Shown here piece by piece: positions 28,026 through 37,091 of a stretch of DNA of 64,000 nt. How positions within the stretch are numbered: the first letter of the stretch is position 1; every line of letters begins with the position of its first letter. A model generated the notes under the pieces. It had not been told where the DNA came from. It saw nothing but the letters and a program-made list of their open reading frames with translations, and ran no database searches. Position numbers and translations under genes: made by a program. The stretch comes from Caldicellulosiruptor obsidiansis OB47. GTDB taxonomy: Bacteria > Bacillota > Thermoanaerobacteria > Caldicellulosiruptorales > Caldicellulosiruptoraceae. Location of the stretch: NCBI RefSeq assembly GCF_000145215.1, contig NC_014392.1, forward strand, positions 361,001 to 425,000. The letters are read 5' to 3'.

Positions 28026-28660
28026 ATATCAAAAAAGACAATAGTATCCTAAGCCTTCTAGCTTCTTGGTTTTAGAAGGTTAAGTAAAAAACAAAGTCGC
28101 AAATCAGGGTTAGCTTTTGAGGTATTTTTCAACAGTAGATGAATGAATTTAGGGTTATTTTTACGGACCTTTGGGACAATGCCGGTTGTATTGAAGATTA
28201 AGATTGAAGCAAGTTCAGGGGATTGCCTAAGAGAAATATTGTGTGCGTGGATAGAGATATTTTGGAAAAGTTTATGAATTTGTGTGTTAAAGATTTTTAT
28301 GAAGCGCGAGAAAGTGGAAATAGAGTGAACATTGATGCGAACAATTATAGAAAGAACTAAGTCCATGGGTAGTATAAGAAGCACAGCCCGAAGAAAAATC
28401 AAGGGTATTGAGTTTGAGAAATTTTTGAACAGAGAAGCTTTAGAAGCATAGATTCTAAGGAGAATGGTCTATGCTTGCCGAAGTATTTGTAGTAAGCGTT
28501 GTAGAAATAAGAAGGTATGTAGTTGGATAAGTCGATAAACTTATTAAATAAGCCCAAAAGGATATCAAGAGTTGTAGAGAGCCGAAGCCTTGAGGATGGA
28601 GACCAGACTTTTTTGAATCTTTATAAAGCTTGATAACGCTCATATTGAGCGTTTCTGCAA
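28026..28660 (-). pseudogene. Decayed DDE transposase
   Basis: On the minus strand several frames add up to one protein. From high to low coordinate: SKKSGLHPQGFGSLQL, then LGLFNKFIDLSNYIPSYF and YYKYFGKHRPFSLESMLL, then after a frame change FSRFIKIFNTQIHKLFQN and ASILIFNTTGIVPKVRKNN. The last block looks like the region around the first catalytic Asp (here NTTG). At least two frameshifts and a C-terminal loss make it inactive. Exact IS family not assigned. Confidence 0.65.
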
Positions 28661-28687
28661 AAGGCTAAGATATAATGAGACAAAAGT

Positions 28688-28730
28688 AGGGGCTCTCCTG
28701 AAACTTATGAAAGGATAGCCCCTTTACACT
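28688..28730 (-). terminator. Terminator at the 3' side of the SDR gene
   Basis: AGGGGCT and TCCT (28688-28699) pair with AGGA and AGCCCCT (28712-28723). Read on the minus strand the stem is followed by ACTTTTGTCT, fitting termination of the SDR gene that ends at 28760. Confidence 0.55.
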
Positions 28731-28759
28731 TATTCTCTATTTTATAATCATTAGATTTA

Positions 28760-29494
28760 TTAACTCATTTTTTCAGCTTTTGCCACTGCTTCTTCAAGAG
28801 TCAAACCTGTGAAAGCTTGAGCTGGGAAAAGTCTTCCGCTCTTTTTATCATCTATAAAGGCGCCTACAACTATTCCCGGGATAACACTTTCAACAGGATT
28901 TGGAGCATTTGGTCCGCCAAGGTCGGTTCTACACCAGCCGGGGTCAGCCAGATTAATCATTACATTTGTTCCATCAAGTTTTGAAGATAGGTCCTTTGTA
29001 AACTTGTCAAGAGCAGCCTTGCTGGCAGAATATGCTGCTTGTTCCGGTTCGTTTTTGATTCCGCTAGTAACGTTCACAACTCTGCCAAAACCTCTTTCAA
29101 TCATTGGTGGTATTAAACGATAGCAGATGAGAGCTGCTGAAATAAAGTTAACACGAAAACTTATTTCAAAATCTTCGATAGGAGTTTTCCAGAAATCTTT
29201 TCGATATGCTACTTGCAGTCCAGCATTATTGAATACAATGTCAACAGCGATACCTGTTGATTCTATTTCATCAAGCATAGTTACAACTTGGGTAGGCTCC
29301 GAAAACTCTGCCTGGACGCAGTAAGTTTCAATTCCAAATTTTTTAACTTCTTCAGATATTTTTTTCAAATGCTCTAATTTCCTGCCATGCAAAATAAGAT
29401 TACAACCCATTTTAGCCATGAAAGTTGCAATTTGATAGCCAACTCCTCTGCTTGCACCAGTTATCAATGCCCATTTTCCTTTAACATTTACCAT
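28760..29494 (-). CDS. Short-chain dehydrogenase/reductase (SDR family oxidoreductase)
   Basis: About 244 aa, the classical SDR length. NAD(P)-binding TGASRGVG near the N-terminus, NNAG, catalytic Ser in NVTSG, and the YSASK active-site Tyr-Lys pair. HGRK after the second beta strand suggests preference for NADP. Start chosen at the ATG at 29494 after AGGGAG; the frame opens 21 bases earlier. It stands alone on the minus strand at the edge of the mobile-element region. The substrate cannot be read from sequence. Confidence 0.9.
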   Translation of the reverse strand: MVNVKGKWALITGASRGVGYQIATFMAKMGCNLILHGRKLEHLKKISEEVKKFGIETYCVQAEFSEPTQVVTMLDEIESTGIAVDIVFNNAGLQVAYRKDFWKTPIEDFEISFRVNFISAALICYRLIPPMIERGFGRVVNVTSGIKNEPEQAAYSASKAALDKFTKDLSSKLDGTNVMINLADPGWCRTDLGGPNAPNPVESVIPGIVVGAFIDDKKSGRLFPAQAFTGLTLEEAVAKAEKMS

Positions 29495-29687
29495 ATAAAA
29501 ATCACTCCCTGTCAAAAACCCAGCAATTCAAAATTTTATTAGCAATTATATCATAAATTTTTTGAAAATGTGCAGTAAATTTTTTGTAACAACTTTTTAA
29601 TATTTGGACAGTAGAAGCAAGCACAAAAAAAGGGTAAAATATTATATATGAAAATCTAAAGAAAATCAAAGTAAGGGGCAGGCAAAA

Positions 29688-31088
29688 ATGGTAGGGTATT
29701 TATTACCACATCCACCAGTCTTGATTCCCGAGATTGGGAGAGGCGAGGAGAAAAAGTGCCAGGCAACCTTAAATGCTTTGGAAAAGGTAGCAGATGAAAT
29801 AGCTGAATATAAACCAGAGGTCATAGCCATAATATCACCTCATGCACCTGTGTTTTCGAATGCTTTTTTCTTGAATGACAAACCAGAAATTACTGGTGAC
29901 CTTGCAAAATGGGGTGTATATGGAGCAAAATTTAGCTTTAAAAATAACCTTGAGATAGTTCAAGAAATTGCAAAAATGTGTGCTCAAGAAGGTTTAGCAG
30001 TTGCATTTGTATCAGACAAACTTCAAAAAAGATATAGTGTTTCGCGAGAACTTGACCATGGCGCATTGGTTCCACTTTACTTTATAACCAGAAGATATAA
30101 AGACTTTGAGCTTATTCACACATCCTATTGTATGCTTGATGATATAAACCTTTATAAATATGGAATGATACTGAGAAAGGCAATTGAAAAACAAGGAAAA
30201 AAAGGCTTGATTGTGGCTTCAGGTGACCTTTCGCACAAACTCTCTTACGATGGACCTTACGGGTTTGCAAAGGAAGGACCAGAGTTTGACAGACTTCTGG
30301 TTGAACTTTTGCAAGGAAGCAACATAAGAGCACTTTATGACATAGACCCTGTGCTTTCAGAAAATGCGGCAGAATGTGGTTTCAGGTCCATAAAGGTTTT
30401 GCTTGGTGCATTTGAGGGCTATAGTATAGAGTCCAAGGTTTATTCGTATGAAGGACCTTTTGGCGTTGGATACTGTGTTGCTGCCTTTTACCAGAAAGGG
30501 GAAGCAAGTTCTTCTTTGCTTGAGGAGATAGTTCAAAAAAAAGAAGAGAGATTAAAAAGGATAAGAGAAAATGAAGATGAATATATAAGACTTGCAAGAG
30601 AAAGCTTAGAATACTATGTAAGACACCGCAGGTACTTAGACTACATACCAGATTATGTCACAGAAAGAATGCTAAAAGAAAGAGCAGGAGTTTTCGTGTC
30701 AATCAAAAAGGACGGGAATTTAAGAGGCTGTATAGGCACAATTTTCCCGACACAGGAGAATATCGCAAAAGAGATAATCAGAAACGCTGTTGCAGCAGGG
30801 TTTTATGATCCAAGGTTTGAAGAAGTTACCGAAGATGAGCTTGACAGCCTTGTGTATGATGTTGATATTCTAAGCCCACCTGAAAAGGTAAGTTCAAAAG
30901 ACCAACTTGACCCTAAAAAATATGGGGTTATTGTGAGAAAAGGGACCAGGCAAGGGCTTTTGCTTCCTGACCTTGAAGGCGTTGACACAGTTGAAGAGCA
31001 GCTTAAGATAGCCTGCAGAAAAGCAGGAATTGACTATGAAAGTGAAGATTTTGAGATAGAAAGGTTTACAGTTGAAAGACACAAGTAA
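29688..31088 (+). CDS. MEMO-AMMECR1 fusion protein (AmmeMemoRadiSam system A and B)
   Basis: 466 aa. Residues ~1-265 are a MEMO/class III extradiol dioxygenase-like domain with conserved HPP (LLPHPPVLIPE), SPHAP, and SGDLSH motifs. Residues ~280-466 are an AMMECR1 domain (GCIGTIFPT). The two are often encoded as one protein beside the radical SAM enzyme found 14 bases downstream, a conserved but biochemically poorly understood trio. Start ATG 29688 follows AAGGGGCAGG. First gene of a likely operon running to hprK. Confidence 0.92.
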   Translation: MVGYLLPHPPVLIPEIGRGEEKKCQATLNALEKVADEIAEYKPEVIAIISPHAPVFSNAFFLNDKPEITGDLAKWGVYGAKFSFKNNLEIVQEIAKMCAQEGLAVAFVSDKLQKRYSVSRELDHGALVPLYFITRRYKDFELIHTSYCMLDDINLYKYGMILRKAIEKQGKKGLIVASGDLSHKLSYDGPYGFAKEGPEFDRLLVELLQGSNIRALYDIDPVLSENAAECGFRSIKVLLGAFEGYSIESKVYSYEGPFGVGYCVAAFYQKGEASSSLLEEIVQKKEERLKRIRENEDEYIRLARESLEYYVRHRRYLDYIPDYVTERMLKERAGVFVSIKKDGNLRGCIGTIFPTQENIAKEIIRNAVAAGFYDPRFEEVTEDELDSLVYDVDILSPPEKVSSKDQLDPKKYGVIVRKGTRQGLLLPDLEGVDTVEEQLKIACRKAGIDYESEDFEIERFTVERHK

Positions 31089-31102
31089 GGGAAGAGAATA
31101 AA

Positions 31103-31951
31103 ATGGTTGAGGCAAGATATTATGAAAAGCTTGAAGGCAAAAAAGTCAGATGCAAGCTCTGTCCACATGGATGTATCTTACCACAGGGCAGCACTGGTTT
31201 TTGCAGAGCAAGAAAAAATGTTGATGGTATTCTGTATTCGCTAAACTATGGCTATATCTCTTCGATTGCATTTGACCCTATAGAGAAAAAACCTCTTTAT
31301 CATTTTTATCCGGGGTCAACTATACTTTCTATAGGGACATTTGGGTGTTCGTTTAAGTGCCTTCATTGCCAGAACTTTGAGATTTCGCAGCTCAGTCCAA
31401 ACGTGTTTGAGGTTGAGACTGAGAAGCTCATTGCTCTTGCTAAAAAAGATCCAAAGTGTATTGGCATTGCTTTTACTTACAATGAACCTACCATCTGGTT
31501 TGAATATGTAATGGATGTAGCAAAAGCTTTTAAACAGGAAGGGCTTAAGACTGTACTTGTTACAAATGGGTATTTGAATGAAGAGCCGCTTTATGAACTA
31601 CTTGAAATAATAGATAGTGCAAACATTGATGTTAAAGCTTTTAATGATGAGTTTTATAAAAAGGTTTGTGGTGGGGATTTAGAACCAGTAAAAAGGTTTG
31701 TTGAGATATGTGCCGAAAAGATTCATATTGAAATAACAACACTCATTATTCCAACGTTAAATGATAGGGATGAAGAAATAGAAAGTCTTGCAAAGTGGAT
31801 TGCCTCAATGGATGATAGAATTCCGCTGCACCTTACAAGATATTTTCCAAGATACAAGATGACTCTTCCACCAACACCAAAGGAGACATTAATGAGACTA
31901 AGAGAGGTTGCTAAAAAGTATCTTGTGAATGTGTATCTTGGTAATATTTAG
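31103..31951 (+). CDS. amrS: AmmeMemoRadiSam system radical SAM enzyme
   Basis: 282 aa, related to pyruvate formate-lyase activating enzymes. An N-terminal CKLCPHGC / GFCRARKN cysteine motif precedes the SAM cluster motif CSFKCLHC (CxxxCxxC). GIAFTYNEPT and VTNGYL are typical of this subfamily. It follows the MEMO-AMMECR1 gene by 14 bases. The two together are predicted to carry out a shared radical reaction whose substrate is unknown. Confidence 0.92.
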   Translation: MVEARYYEKLEGKKVRCKLCPHGCILPQGSTGFCRARKNVDGILYSLNYGYISSIAFDPIEKKPLYHFYPGSTILSIGTFGCSFKCLHCQNFEISQLSPNVFEVETEKLIALAKKDPKCIGIAFTYNEPTIWFEYVMDVAKAFKQEGLKTVLVTNGYLNEEPLYELLEIIDSANIDVKAFNDEFYKKVCGGDLEPVKRFVEICAEKIHIEITTLIIPTLNDRDEEIESLAKWIASMDDRIPLHLTRYFPRYKMTLPPTPKETLMRLREVAKKYLVNVYLGNI

Positions 31952-31972
31952 AAAATAGTGGGGGAGAAAGGT

Positions 31973-32830
31973 TTGCTGAAAGATTTTTCTTTTTATCTTC
32001 AGGAGTTTTTGAGAAACGTAACACTAATCAGAATTTCGCCGTTTGATATTATTGACATTGCAATTGTGTCGTTTGTGATATACAAAATAATTGTATGGAT
32101 AAAAGACACAAGAGCGTATCAGCTCATAAAAGGCATAGCTGTTTTAATTGTTATAACACAGGTTAGCAAATGGCTGAATCTTAATGTTATAAACTGGCTT
32201 TTGACAAATACACTGTCATATGGTGTTCTGGCGCTTTTGATAGTTTTCCAGCCAGAGCTAAGACGTGCTTTAGAGGAGATTGGAAGAAGCAAAATCTGGG
32301 GCAAGTTTTTGTGGTTTGGCCCTGATGAGAAAATGGCAATAAAGTGGCAAAACAGCGTTGAAGAGATAATAAAGGCTGTGATGTATCTTTCAAAAAACAA
32401 GATTGGTGCATTGATTGTTGTTGAAGGTCAGACTAAAATAGGAGATATTATCAATACAGGAATTATAATTGATTCAGAGATTTCATCCCAACTTTTGATA
32501 AATATATTTATTCCAAACACCCCGCTTCATGATGGTGCTGTGATTATAAGAGATGGGAAAATAAAAGCGGCTGCATGTTTTTTGCCTCTGTCTGAGAACA
32601 GATACATAAGCAAAGAACTTGGAACACGGCACAGAGCGGCACTTGGTATATCTGAAAACTCTGATGCAACGGCAATTGTTGTGTCAGAGGAGACAGGGAT
32701 TATTTCTGTTGCGTACAACGGTGGTCTTACAAGAAACTTAGGACCTGAGGCTTTGAGGAAGATACTTCTCAGACCTTTGAAGCAAGAAGAAGGGAAGAAT
32801 GGACTAAGTATTTTCAAGTGGAGGCGTTAA
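31973..32830 (+). CDS. cdaA: Diadenylate cyclase CdaA
   Basis: About 285 aa; makes c-di-AMP from two ATP. Three N-terminal membrane helices (about 20-90) are followed by the DAC domain with HDGAVII and GTRHRAALG, the ATP-binding and catalytic motifs. TTG 31973 is 7 bases after GGGGGAG; the frame also allows GTG 31958 but that places the Shine-Dalgarno sequence inside the gene. Followed 3 bases later by cdaR, the usual pairing. The typical third member, glmM, is not next; uvrC is. Confidence 0.92.
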   Translation: MLKDFSFYLQEFLRNVTLIRISPFDIIDIAIVSFVIYKIIVWIKDTRAYQLIKGIAVLIVITQVSKWLNLNVINWLLTNTLSYGVLALLIVFQPELRRALEEIGRSKIWGKFLWFGPDEKMAIKWQNSVEEIIKAVMYLSKNKIGALIVVEGQTKIGDIINTGIIIDSEISSQLLINIFIPNTPLHDGAVIIRDGKIKAAACFLPLSENRYISKELGTRHRAALGISENSDATAIVVSEETGIISVAYNGGLTRNLGPEALRKILLRPLKQEEGKNGLSIFKWRR

Positions 32831-32833
32831 GAT

Positions 32834-34072
32834 TTGAAAAAGATTGCAATAAAAAGACCAAAAGATGGTAATTTCTGGCTCAGAGTTGTTTCAATTTTGA
32901 TTGCAATTGTTTTGTGGTTCTATGTAAATAGCATTATAAATCCTATAAAGAAAAGAGAGATAATTATTCCCATTAGATACAACGTTGCAACTTTGTCAAA
33001 AGGCCTTGTGATGACAGAAGCTGATGCAAAAGAGGTAAGAATAGTTATAAGCGGTACACAGGATGAACTTAGCAAAGTTGACGAAAAGAATATCCAAGCA
33101 ATGGTAGATTTTTCTGATATAAGACAGACAGGAGAAGTAAAACTTCCAGTAGCTATCCAGAATCCTTACCACAGGATTAACATTGAGAGTGTGTATCCCA
33201 GAAATGTTACGGTATCTATTGACAATCTTGTGACAATCCAGAAAGATGTTACTGTTGAGATAAATGGAAATCCCAAAAAGGGTTATATTATAAATAATTA
33301 TCAGGAAGAACCTAACGTGATAAGCATAAAAGGTGCTGAGAGTGATATAAAAGAGATTTCTGAATGCGTAGCTCAGCTGAACCTAAGTCTTAATGACAGG
33401 TCGTTCAAAGCGTCTGTACCTGTAAAGGTAATAGATTCAAGGGGAAAAGACATAACATCGCTTTTTGAACTATCCCAAAAGAGCATAGATGTGTATGTGG
33501 AGATACTCAAAACAAAACAGGTACCTTTGAGTGTCAAGTTCAAAGGTAGTCTTCCACCCAGTAAGGTTATTTCAAAGATAATTTTAAAACCTTCTACAAT
33601 CAATATAGCAGGAAAAGAAGAAGACATAAACTCAATAAATGAGATTGTTGTAGGGACTATTGATACAAAGATGCTTGACAATGTTTCAACATTCCAATTT
33701 GACTTTAGTCTTCCAAAAAATATAAAGTCTTTGGATAATGTAAAACAAGTTACAATCATCATATACACAGATTCAATTGTTGAGAAATCTATCAATATAC
33801 CTATTGAAGTGAGAGGACTATCACCAGGGCTTCTTGCGAAGCTCAGTCCTGACAAAGTTAAAGTAGAACTCAAATATTACCAAAGTGCGCAAAATTCTGT
33901 AGATTTTAATTCTTTGAAGGCGTATGTGGATGTTTCAAATCTGACAAAAGGGAGTTATGACCTTCAGGTGTTGGTTGAAAAGCCCGAAAATATTAAAGAG
34001 TTTGAAGTCTTTCCAACTTACATAAAAGTGGAGATTTCAGAAAATAATCAAACTAAAACTCAATCTCAATAG
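32834..34072 (+). CDS. cdaR: CdaR (YbbR-domain) regulator of CdaA
   Basis: 412 aa. One N-terminal membrane helix (WLRVVSILIAIVLWFYVNS) and then about four YbbR repeats facing the outside. TTG start directly after the cdaA stop. In other Firmicutes CdaR binds and tunes CdaA. Ends in a Gln/Thr-rich tail. Assignment rests on domain layout and neighbour. Confidence 0.9.
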   Translation: MKKIAIKRPKDGNFWLRVVSILIAIVLWFYVNSIINPIKKREIIIPIRYNVATLSKGLVMTEADAKEVRIVISGTQDELSKVDEKNIQAMVDFSDIRQTGEVKLPVAIQNPYHRINIESVYPRNVTVSIDNLVTIQKDVTVEINGNPKKGYIINNYQEEPNVISIKGAESDIKEISECVAQLNLSLNDRSFKASVPVKVIDSRGKDITSLFELSQKSIDVYVEILKTKQVPLSVKFKGSLPPSKVISKIILKPSTINIAGKEEDINSINEIVVGTIDTKMLDNVSTFQFDFSLPKNIKSLDNVKQVTIIIYTDSIVEKSINIPIEVRGLSPGLLAKLSPDKVKVELKYYQSAQNSVDFNSLKAYVDVSNLTKGSYDLQVLVEKPENIKEFEVFPTYIKVEISENNQTKTQSQ

Positions 34073-34106
34073 AAAATGCTATGTAGCCAAAAGAGGAGAT
34101 GACCTG

Positions 34107-35888
34107 ATGTTGCTTGAGGAAAAGCTTTCAAATCTTCCGACATCGCCAGGGGTTTATATAATGAAAGACGAAAATGGAAATGTTATATATGTTGGTAAGG
34201 CTGTAAACCTGCGAAATAGGGTCAGACAGTATTTTCAAAATTCATCAGACATGCTGCCAAAGACAAGGCTTATGGTGAAAAAAATAAAAGACCTTGACTA
34301 TATTGTGACAGACAACGAGATAGAAGCCTTGATCTTAGAGTGCAACCTCATAAAAGAATACAGGCCAAAGTACAATGTTCTGTTGAGAGATGATAAAAAC
34401 TACCAGTATATAAAGATAACAAACGAGATGTTTCCAAGGCTTGTGACAACAAGAAAGATTGAAAAGGACGGCAGCCGATATTTTGGTCCATATGTCAGTG
34501 GGTATTCTGTAAAGCAGACGGTAGAGCTACTCAAAAGCCTTTTTATGCTCAGGACTTGCAAGAAAAAGTTTCCTGACCAGCTTGGCAAAGGCAGACCCTG
34601 CCTTAATTTTTATATAGAAAAGTGTCTTGGTGTATGCAAAGGGGATGTAGCAGAAGAAGAGTACCAGAGACTTGTTGAAGGGGCAATAAAAGTTTTGAGC
34701 GGCAAAGGTGATGAGATTGTTCAGGAGCTCAAAGCAAAAATGTTTGAATATGCTGAAAATCTAATGTTTGAAAAGGCACAGGAGATAAAAAATAAGCTTT
34801 CAAGTCTTGAGCAAATAATCACAAAACAGAAAGTCATTTATGCGGATGACAGAAGTGAAGATGTTATAAACTTCGCAAAAGACCACACACACATTGCAAT
34901 TGTTGTGCTGATTATCAGAAATGGCAAACTTATAAACAAGGAAGAGTTTGTTTTGAAAGCCGATGAGGACACATTTGAGAGATTTTTAGAGCAGTACTAC
35001 TCTGATGTTGTATCGCTGCCAAAGGAAATCATAATTCCTCACACAATAGAAAATGCTGACAATATTGAAAAGATGATAGAAAAACTTTATGGTTTCAAAG
35101 TGAAAGTAACTGTTCCGAAACAGGGTGAAAAAAAGCAGCTTCTTGACATGGCAAAAAAGAATGCAGAGATTTCTCTTGCAAACAGGCAAAGAGTAGGTGA
35201 TGTATATGCTGAGGCGCTTTTAACTCTTAAAAATCTCCTTGGACTTGAGAATGAAATTGAAAAGATTGAAAGCTATGATATTTCCAACATTGCAGGTGCT
35301 GACAATGTAGGGACTTTGATTGTGTTTGAGGATGGGAGGTTCAACAAAGAGTTTTACAGGAAGTTCAAGATAAAAGGATTTGAGGGTCAGGATGATATAA
35401 AAAGCGTCAAAGAGGTTTTGACAAGAAGATTTACTAGCTTAGAAAAACATGGGCGAATTCCTGATTTGATATTGATTGATGGTGGACAAAATCAGGTTAA
35501 TGCTGCATTAGAGGTTTTGAACACTTTGGGATTTTCTATTCCTGTTGCTGGCATGGTAAAGGATGATAGACACAAAACAAGAGACTTGATTTACAATGGT
35601 AAAGAAGTAGGTATTCAAGAGTATCCGCTTGTGTATAAACTTATATATGCTATTCAAGAAGAGACGCACAGGTTTGCAGTGAAGTTCCACAGAGAAGTTA
35701 GAAAGAAACATCTGTATGAGTCAATTTTAGATGAAATAGAGGGAATAGGAGAGAAAAGAAAACTTAAGCTCTTTAGAACTTTTGGCTCAATTGATAATTT
35801 GCGGAAAGCAAGCATTGAAGAGATTGTAAAAGCTGCTGATATTCCATATGAAGTAGCTTTGAAGATAAAAGAAAAGATTGGAGTATAA
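34107..35888 (+). CDS. uvrC: Excinuclease ABC subunit C
   Basis: 593 aa, normal length. GIY-YIG nuclease domain at the start ([19 protein letters not shown]), UVR motif (about 205-235, [16 protein letters not shown]), RNase H-like nuclease domain ([28 protein letters not shown]) and C-terminal helix-hairpin-helix ([16 protein letters not shown]). Makes both incisions in nucleotide excision repair with UvrAB. ATG 34107 lies 10 bases after AGAGGAGA. Confidence 0.96.
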   Translation: MLLEEKLSNLPTSPGVYIMKDENGNVIYVGKAVNLRNRVRQYFQNSSDMLPKTRLMVKKIKDLDYIVTDNEIEALILECNLIKEYRPKYNVLLRDDKNYQYIKITNEMFPRLVTTRKIEKDGSRYFGPYVSGYSVKQTVELLKSLFMLRTCKKKFPDQLGKGRPCLNFYIEKCLGVCKGDVAEEEYQRLVEGAIKVLSGKGDEIVQELKAKMFEYAENLMFEKAQEIKNKLSSLEQIITKQKVIYADDRSEDVINFAKDHTHIAIVVLIIRNGKLINKEEFVLKADEDTFERFLEQYYSDVVSLPKEIIIPHTIENADNIEKMIEKLYGFKVKVTVPKQGEKKQLLDMAKKNAEISLANRQRVGDVYAEALLTLKNLLGLENEIEKIESYDISNIAGADNVGTLIVFEDGRFNKEFYRKFKIKGFEGQDDIKSVKEVLTRRFTSLEKHGRIPDLILIDGGQNQVNAALEVLNTLGFSIPVAGMVKDDRHKTRDLIYNGKEVGIQEYPLVYKLIYAIQEETHRFAVKFHREVRKKHLYESILDEIEGIGEKRKLKLFRTFGSIDNLRKASIEEIVKAADIPYEVALKIKEKIGV

Positions 35889-35926
35889 AAAACAGTCAAT
35901 TGATGCAGGAAGGGTGTGATTATAGA

Positions 35927-36865
35927 TTGTTTTATACAACAGTTGGTAAAATGCTCAAAGAACTTAATTTAGAGTCTTTAACAGAAATTAGTGGACTTGA
36001 AGAAAGAAAAATAAAGGATATGAACCTGAACAGACCGGCTTTACAGCTTATGGGTTTTTTTGAATATTTTGATGAACAAAGGATTCAGATAATAGGAATT
36101 TCTGAGATGGCGTATTTGAAGACCATGACACCCACGCAGCGAAGAGATGCAATTGAGAGACTTTTTCAGCGAAATATTCCGTGTGTGATTATTACCTCAA
36201 ACCAGCAACCTTTTGAAGAGTTTTTAGAATTTTCAAAAAAATATGGTGTTCCTCTTCTTCGTACTCAAGAGGTTACAACAAGGTTCATGACAAACTTGAG
36301 TACATTTTTAACACACGAACTTGCACCAAGGATTACCCGCCATGGCACTCTTGTCAATGTGTATGGTGAAGGTGTTTTGATGCTTGGCGAAAGTGGGGTT
36401 GGGAAGAGCGAAACTGCTTTAGAGCTTGTGAAGAGAGGGCACATACTTGTTGCAGACGATGCAGTTGAAATTCGAAAGGTTTCTGAGAAAACACTTGTCG
36501 GTGAAGCACCTGAGATTATAAGGCATCTTATAGAAATTCGAGGAATTGGTATTTTGGATGTTAAAAACCTGTTTGGTGTTGGTTGTGTTAAAGAGTCCGA
36601 AAGAATTGACCTTGTAATTCAGCTTGAAACTTGGAAACAGGGAAAGGAATATGAACGACTTGGTCTTCATGACCAGTACATAGAAATTTTGGGGATAAAA
36701 GTACCAACGCTTGTGATACCTGTACGACCCGGCAGAAATCTTGCAATTATTGTTGAGGTTGCTGCAATGAACAACAGACAAAAGAAGATGGGCTATAATG
36801 CAGCAAAGGCTTTAACAGAAAGATTGCAGCGACAGATGAGTAGAGGAAATGAAACTGTTGAATAA
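35927..36865 (+). CDS. hprK: HPr kinase/phosphorylase
   Basis: About 312 aa. Walker [15 protein letters not shown], the HprK signature ([15 protein letters not shown]) and VADDAVEI are intact. It phosphorylates HPr (or Crh) on Ser46 and drives CcpA-type carbon control, a Firmicute hallmark. TTG 35927 fits family starts ([12 protein letters not shown]) and follows AGGAAGGG; an upstream frame opens at 35900. Follows uvrC closely and ends in a clear terminator. Confidence 0.94.
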   Translation: MFYTTVGKMLKELNLESLTEISGLEERKIKDMNLNRPALQLMGFFEYFDEQRIQIIGISEMAYLKTMTPTQRRDAIERLFQRNIPCVIITSNQQPFEEFLEFSKKYGVPLLRTQEVTTRFMTNLSTFLTHELAPRITRHGTLVNVYGEGVLMLGESGVGKSETALELVKRGHILVADDAVEIRKVSEKTLVGEAPEIIRHLIEIRGIGILDVKNLFGVGCVKESERIDLVIQLETWKQGKEYERLGLHDQYIEILGIKVPTLVIPVRPGRNLAIIVEVAAMNNRQKKMGYNAAKALTERLQRQMSRGNETVE

Positions 36866-36901
36866 GGATGAATAAGAGATAGTAAAAAAGAATTTGCAAA
36901 A

Positions 36902-36940
36902 AACAGGGTTGTTTTATGAAAGCCCTGTTTTTTTATTTTT
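36902..36940 (+). terminator. Rho-independent terminator after hprK
   Basis: AACAGGG (36902-36908) and CCCTGTT (36923-36929) form a 7-bp stem followed by an eight-T run. Ends the operon that starts at 29688. Confidence 0.85.
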
Positions 36941-37016
36941 ATTAATTTTCCCATTTTGCTATTTATCTTTTGCTTAAAATAACATTTGGGTTATTTCAAA
37001 AATTCAAATTAATATA

Positions 37017-37064
37017 TTGACATTTAGTCAGTTTTGAGATATCATAAAACATGACTAATAGTCA
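37017..37064 (+). promoter_or_regulatory. Promoter with two palindromic operators for the RND/MMPL gene
   Basis: TTGACA (37017-37022), 17-base spacer, TATCAT (37040-37045). One palindrome, TGACATTTAGTCA (37018-37030), overlaps the -35; a second, TGACTAATAGTCA (37052-37064), lies just past the start point. The arms match each other (TGAC...GTCA), so one dimeric repressor probably binds both. TetR or MarR regulators use such sites, but none is encoded next to it. Confidence 0.7.
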
Positions 37065-37091
37065 AAAATAATTTTTCGGAGATGATGCAGC

